The notes under the pieces: model-generated
Told to the model about the DNA's origin: nothing
Databases searched by the model: none
The model's input: the letters and a program-made list of their open reading frames with translations, nothing else
Translations under genes and position numbers: made by a program
Part shown: positions 13,712-17,344 of the stretch, one piece after another
Layout: every line of letters starts with the position of its first letter
Position numbering within the stretch: position 1 is the stretch's first letter
NCBI GenBank assembly: GCA_022708385.1
Contig: JAKIYU010000018.1
Coordinates: 1 to 17,344, forward strand
Length of the DNA stretch: 17,344 nucleotides
Direction: 5' to 3'
From: Bacteroidota bacterium
GTDB lineage: Bacteria; Bacteroidota; Bacteroidia; Bacteroidales; PXBB01

Positions 13712-16700
13712 ATGGCAGATAAAGACATAAAACAATTAAAACACCTTTGGGAGCAGGAAAAGGAGGAATATAAAACCGCCGAAATTGGAACCGGCGTTCA
13801 AAAATTTGTAAAACAAGTTTTTGAATCAAAAGAGCTTTTTAATTTGGTAGAAGGTAAACTATCAACTTCCGATTTAAAACGCCAGAATGAATTTTTAACA
13901 GAAGCAAAAAAGAAAGGCCGAAGAGCCGATGTTGTTATTTTTATTGATTCAGATGTAATAATTCCGGTAGAAATTGAAAAGCATACGCATATAAAAAATG
14001 GTATAAAACAAATTTATAACTATCAAAGCGACTGGTCTAAAAAATATGGACTTCTAACAGACGGAAACGAATGGTGGTTTTACAATAACCGATTTGTTGA
14101 AAAGAAATTTTTTATTAAGGACATATTAGAAAATCCAACAAACTTTCTAACATATTGGAAAGAATATACAACCGTAGATTATTATTATCGTTCATTTTTC
14201 GAGAAAAAAGGTCAATTAAAACTTTTTGAAGAACCTGCTCCGAATTTGGATGATGTTAGAGAAGATTTTTTCCTTGATATTACTAAACTTATTGAAAATT
14301 TTGAAAATAAATTGAATCTTAAAGGATATTTTAAAAAGGAAAAAAACGAAACTGAAAGAAAAAAGAAAGCCGTTGAAATTACTTATGCTTACCTTATTCA
14401 ATTTATTTTATATAAAGTTCTTGTTGACAATGCTTTTAATGATTTTGAAGATGACTGGAATGAACGATTGAAAAGCATTGATAAAGCAATTAGGGCAGAA
14501 GCTTATGGCGATGTGCTCACAAAAATCAAAGGGATAAGCGATAAAATTTCTGATAAAGTGTATAAGCGTTTCAATGATGAGCAATTGATGATAAACAATA
14601 AGCTGAAAGAAATTTTATCTGAGCCCAAAACTGAAATAAGCGATGTATCTGTATGGCTTGATATTTTACTTTTTATCAACCGTTACAATTTTGCAAATGT
14701 TCAGAACGAAATATTTGGTTATGTTTACGAGAATTATTTGAAAGACCTTTATCTTGATGATAAGAAAGGGCAATATTTTACCGACCCAAATGTAGTTGAG
14801 TTTATGCTCAATGAAATGGGTTATACCAAAGACAATCTTCAAAAAAGATTTGCAAAAGACAAAGACAGTATCTCAATAATAGACCCATCTTGCGGTTCTG
14901 GTACTTTCCTTTACAACGCAACACATAGAATTGTTGAAGCATTTTTTGATGGAAGTAAAGAATCTGCTAAGAAAGCCGAGAAACTTATAAATGAAAATAT
15001 TTTTGGTTTTGATATTGCAGAATTTCCGCTTTATCTGGCGGAAATGAATATATTAATGAGAATGTTGCCATTAATCATTAATGAAAAATACAACAATCCG
15101 GTTGAACAAAAAATTAAAGTTTTCAAAACCCGCGACAGTATTGCAGAGTTTTTAGATACAGCTATTAAAAACACATTATCTGATATTAATGTTGCTTATA
15201 AAAAATCGCACGGGCAATTAAGTCTTTTTCAAAATGTTCTTGATTTGGGTTATGATAGTTTTATGCGTGATAAAGGCGATTTAGATAACCTTAAAAATAG
15301 TTTGGAAATAAAAAATTCAAAACCAAGAACAAGATTTGATTTTGTGGTTGGAAATCCGCCTTATGTTTCTTTTAAAGAATGTTCAAAACAAAGGTTGTTG
15401 TTTTTTGAACTACAAAAACAAAAAAAAATAAAAATGAATGATATATATGGCTTTAACCTCCATAGTATACCAACTAATGTAAAAAAATATGCACCTAATC
15501 CTAATTTGTATGCCTATTTTATTGCTTTAGGAACGGCTTTACTAAAGGATGGAGGTACAATATCATATATTATTCCTCAAACTATTTTATATGCAGGAGA
15601 TCTTGATGTATTAAGATTTCATCTTTCCAAATATTATACTATTGAAAAAATTATTAATTTCTCCGGCAAAATGTTTATTGGAAGGGGAATAAAACAAAAC
15701 AAGCCTATTCCTACATCAAGTCTCATTTTTGTAATAAAAAAAATTCCTCCTACCCCAGGACACAAAGTGAAGATAGTTAACTATACTATAGCTACAACTT
15801 CAGTTGATGAAGTGATTCTTAACTTAATCAAGAAAAAAAATATTTGTTCATTTGAAATTTTACAAAAAGAATTATACAAAAATGTTCTCAATTGGAATTT
15901 TATTCTTCAAAGTGAATTATTTATTGAATTTTATAATGATTATTTGAAATATTCAGAAAATCTAGAAAAATATTATAACCATGAGTTATCTAAACAATAT
16001 TTTAAATCAAAATTTTATTTTGATAGAGGCTTGAAATATCCAAAAGATAGTTTAAAAAAAAATCAAACTTATGGTGAGGATTTAAATGTTCCATTACTAC
16101 CAAAGGGCTGCTATAATTCAAAAAGAAGTAATGATAATATTTCAATTTCACTTCTAGATTTTCCTTTTGGTAGTCAAGGAATAGAAGTCTTTAAATTGCC
16201 TTACAAAATATTATGGAGATATATTAATTACGATCATTTCAGATTTTCAGAGGATGATATTATGATTGATTACAATCATGTCCTAATAACTTCAAATAAT
16301 AAAAGTGAAACATTATATTTGCTTGCATTGCTTAATAGCTCTGTTTCTCAAGTGATTTTTAACAATTTTTTAAAAAATGAAAATGAAAAAGATATATTAA
16401 TAGGAATAAAATCTGTAAAAGAATTGATACAGACGCCTATTATTAACGAAAAAAACTTTGAATTGAAAAGAAATATTATATTATCAACGGAAAAACTTCT
16501 CTCATTAGAAAAGACCTCTTTACTTGATATTATTGATTTCAAAGGAATTTTACTTCAAAAATTTCAAACCGTTGATGTGGTAGGTGATAACTTAGTAATT
16601 CGCTACAAAGACAAGGAAGCAAAATGCAAAATAATTCAAAATCCGGATTTAGTAAAATCAGTTGTTTCCGGTATTAAAAAAATGGATTTGTTTAATGAAG

Positions 16701-16903
16701 AAGGAATTGGCAGTATTTCAGAATTGAAATCCCTATCTGCATTTGATAAAGACTATCAAACACAACTTAAAAACTATATTGACGACCTTGTTTACGCATT
16801 ATACTTCAAAATAAAACTACCTGATTTAGGTTTTGAGAATGCTGAAGAAATCAGAAAAGTTTGCGCAAAGCATAAATATTATAAACTCGTAAATTCAAAA
16901 TAA
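13712..16903 (+). CDS. type IIG-like restriction-modification protein (fused nuclease, N6-adenine methyltransferase, recognition domain)
   Basis: 1063-aa single-chain enzyme that probably both methylates adenine and cuts DNA at one target. Residues 1-130 resemble an HsdR-N-like PD-(D/E)xK nuclease: RRADVVIFID (70-79, Asp73) and IPVEIEKH (84-91), then a WSKKYGLLTDGNEWWFYNN segment. A helical linker (about 180-350) leads to QYFTDPNVVEFML (354-366). The methyltransferase has motif I DPSCGSGTFL (391-400), FGFDI (431-435) and the catalytic NPPY (548-551). Residues about 555-950 form a presumed target-recognition region, much more AT-rich than the rest (sampled 60-nt lines 15-27% GC against 35-43% in the catalytic part), and residues 950-1063 are a conserved-looking C-terminal helical tail. 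The nuclease third residue is noncanonical (E-I-E-K, with no simple ExK). Upstream, TTACTTTG at 13656-13663 is a weak promoter candidate. No separate methylase or nuclease gene adjoins. Likely transferred. Confidence 0.88.
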   Translation: MADKDIKQLKHLWEQEKEEYKTAEIGTGVQKFVKQVFESKELFNLVEGKLSTSDLKRQNEFLTEAKKKGRRADVVIFIDSDVIIPVEIEKHTHIKNGIKQIYNYQSDWSKKYGLLTDGNEWWFYNNRFVEKKFFIKDILENPTNFLTYWKEYTTVDYYYRSFFEKKGQLKLFEEPAPNLDDVREDFFLDITKLIENFENKLNLKGYFKKEKNETERKKKAVEITYAYLIQFILYKVLVDNAFNDFEDDWNERLKSIDKAIRAEAYGDVLTKIKGISDKISDKVYKRFNDEQLMINNKLKEILSEPKTEISDVSVWLDILLFINRYNFANVQNEIFGYVYENYLKDLYLDDKKGQYFTDPNVVEFMLNEMGYTKDNLQKRFAKDKDSISIIDPSCGSGTFLYNATHRIVEAFFDGSKESAKKAEKLINENIFGFDIAEFPLYLAEMNILMRMLPLIINEKYNNPVEQKIKVFKTRDSIAEFLDTAIKNTLSDINVAYKKSHGQLSLFQNVLDLGYDSFMRDKGDLDNLKNSLEIKNSKPRTRFDFVVGNPPYVSFKECSKQRLLFFELQKQKKIKMNDIYGFNLHSIPTNVKKYAPNPNLYAYFIALGTALLKDGGTISYIIPQTILYAGDLDVLRFHLSKYYTIEKIINFSGKMFIGRGIKQNKPIPTSSLIFVIKKIPPTPGHKVKIVNYTIATTSVDEVILNLIKKKNICSFEILQKELYKNVLNWNFILQSELFIEFYNDYLKYSENLEKYYNHELSKQYFKSKFYFDRGLKYPKDSLKKNQTYGEDLNVPLLPKGCYNSKRSNDNISISLLDFPFGSQGIEVFKLPYKILWRYINYDHFRFSEDDIMIDYNHVLITSNNKSETLYLLALLNSSVSQVIFNNFLKNENEKDILIGIKSVKELIQTPIINEKNFELKRNIILSTEKLLSLEKTSLLDIIDFKGILLQKFQTVDVVGDNLVIRYKDKEAKCKIIQNPDLVKSVVSGIKKMDLFNEEGIGSISELKSLSAFDKDYQTQLKNYIDDLVYALYFKIKLPDLGFENAEEIRKVCAKHKYYKLVNSK

Positions 16904-16904
16904 T

Positions 16905-17195
16905 ATGAACAGAGAACAGCACGAAGAAAACTATAACTTACTCAAATTTCAACAAGGTTTGAAAGAATATATTTTTATGACCCGCTCAGGTTATCGTCAT
17001 TTCTTTGTTCTGGGTAATGACCTTAAAGATGCTGAAGAAAACTTTATGCGTATTGATGAAATAAAACGTAATGGCTTTACTTTAGAAGAGCTTCCTATTC
17101 GGCTGGAATATGACAAAGAAAAATGCAAAGATTGGAGTATGGATATGTATTGGGAGAATAACGAAAATAAAGAAACAGAGATTTTACCAACATAA
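16905..17195 (+). CDS. unrecognised 96-aa protein coupled to the restriction-modification gene
   Basis: Not recognised. The ATG is 1 nt after the stop codon of the restriction-modification gene, so it is very probably co-transcribed and translationally coupled. The protein is soluble-looking, with no signal peptide or membrane segment. It is acidic (21 Asp/Glu against 14 Lys/Arg) with a single Cys. Features: an N-terminal helical stretch (residues 1-22), an aromatic strand-like core EYIFMTRSGYRHFFVLG (21-37), an acidic helix DLKDAEENFMRIDEIKR (39-55) and a disordered-looking acidic tail. It could modulate or chaperone the nuclease, act as a controller-type protein, or be an unrelated passenger; no helix-turn-helix of a C-protein was seen. 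Confidence 0.75.
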   Translation: MNREQHEENYNLLKFQQGLKEYIFMTRSGYRHFFVLGNDLKDAEENFMRIDEIKRNGFTLEELPIRLEYDKEKCKDWSMDMYWENNENKETEILPT

Positions 17196-17344
17196 TTGCA
17201 GGCACATTACCAAAGCCACGCAGACCACACCTATATAAAGTCTAATAATTAATTGCACAAATTAATTTCATTTTTTCGTTTGAGCAAAAGAAATGTGAGA
17301 ACATTTTCCAGAAGAGCACTTTTCTTTCTTTAAGGCTTAATATA
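17196..17344. other. noncoding tail of the window
   Basis: I see no gene in these 149 nt. The first 35 nt (CAGGCACATTACCAAAGCCACGCAG region) are clearly GC-richer than the gene before them, then the sequence returns to AT-rich. A 7-bp inverted repeat ATTAATT/AATTAAT with a 5-nt loop sits at 17248-17266, followed by a T-rich run. With no G-C pairs in the stem it is at best a weak terminator. Confidence 0.5.

Noticed and set aside
17248..17266. ATTAATT/AATTAAT inverted repeat as terminator of the restriction-modification unit
   Set aside because: The stem has no G-C pairs and the T-run after it is interrupted; too weak to call a terminator.

Overview
The window looks like chromosomal DNA from a member of the phylum Bacteroidota. 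Several features point there: the parA-parB-DUF5683-dapB-lepB gene order, a GlmU-like nucleotidyltransferase/acyltransferase of a type I associate with Bacteroidota, a small PUR-domain (DUF3276) protein, type B ribosomal protein L31, a compact single-RRM RNA-binding protein, and promoter elements of the form TAnnTTTG instead of E. coli-type -10 boxes. I cannot assign a genus from sequence reading alone.

The window has two arms. Positions 1-10413 are all on the minus strand and hold housekeeping genes, listed here from high to low coordinate (the direction of transcription): an RRM RNA-binding protein, class II fructose-bisphosphate aldolase, the DUF3276 protein, the run parA / parB / DUF5683 protein / dapB / lepB, L31 type B, the GlmU-like enzyme, and the 5' part of lon, which runs off the left edge. 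A 259-nt, very AT-rich divergent region (10414-10672) separates these from plus-strand genes: purQ followed after 1 nt by an NAD-dependent sugar-nucleotide epimerase, then a GT4-like glycosyltransferase, then a large single-chain type IIG-like restriction-modification protein followed after 1 nt by a 96-aa protein of unknown function.

The minus arm covers cell-wall precursor chemistry (GlmU-like enzyme, DapB), protein export (LepB), chromosome segregation (ParA/ParB), glycolysis (aldolase) and protein quality control (Lon). The first part of the plus arm combines purine synthesis with probable surface-glycan enzymes. The restriction-modification pair is AT-rich and looks acquired.

The main points for a second look are: (1) the partial Lon has Gly in place of the Walker B Asp, in an otherwise well-conserved ATPase domain; (2) the restriction-modification protein carries an exceptionally AT-rich recognition-domain segment with several A8-A9 tracts, suggesting domain exchange; (3) the unrecognised 96-aa protein is tightly coupled to it; (4) three phased short tandem repeats (7, 9 and 7 nt) each sit directly after a stop codon; (5) the -7 promoter elements lie at a near-constant 26-29 nt from the start codon in five genes, which also helps choose the parA start. 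I saw no tRNA, rRNA, CRISPR array, insertion sequence or prophage gene.
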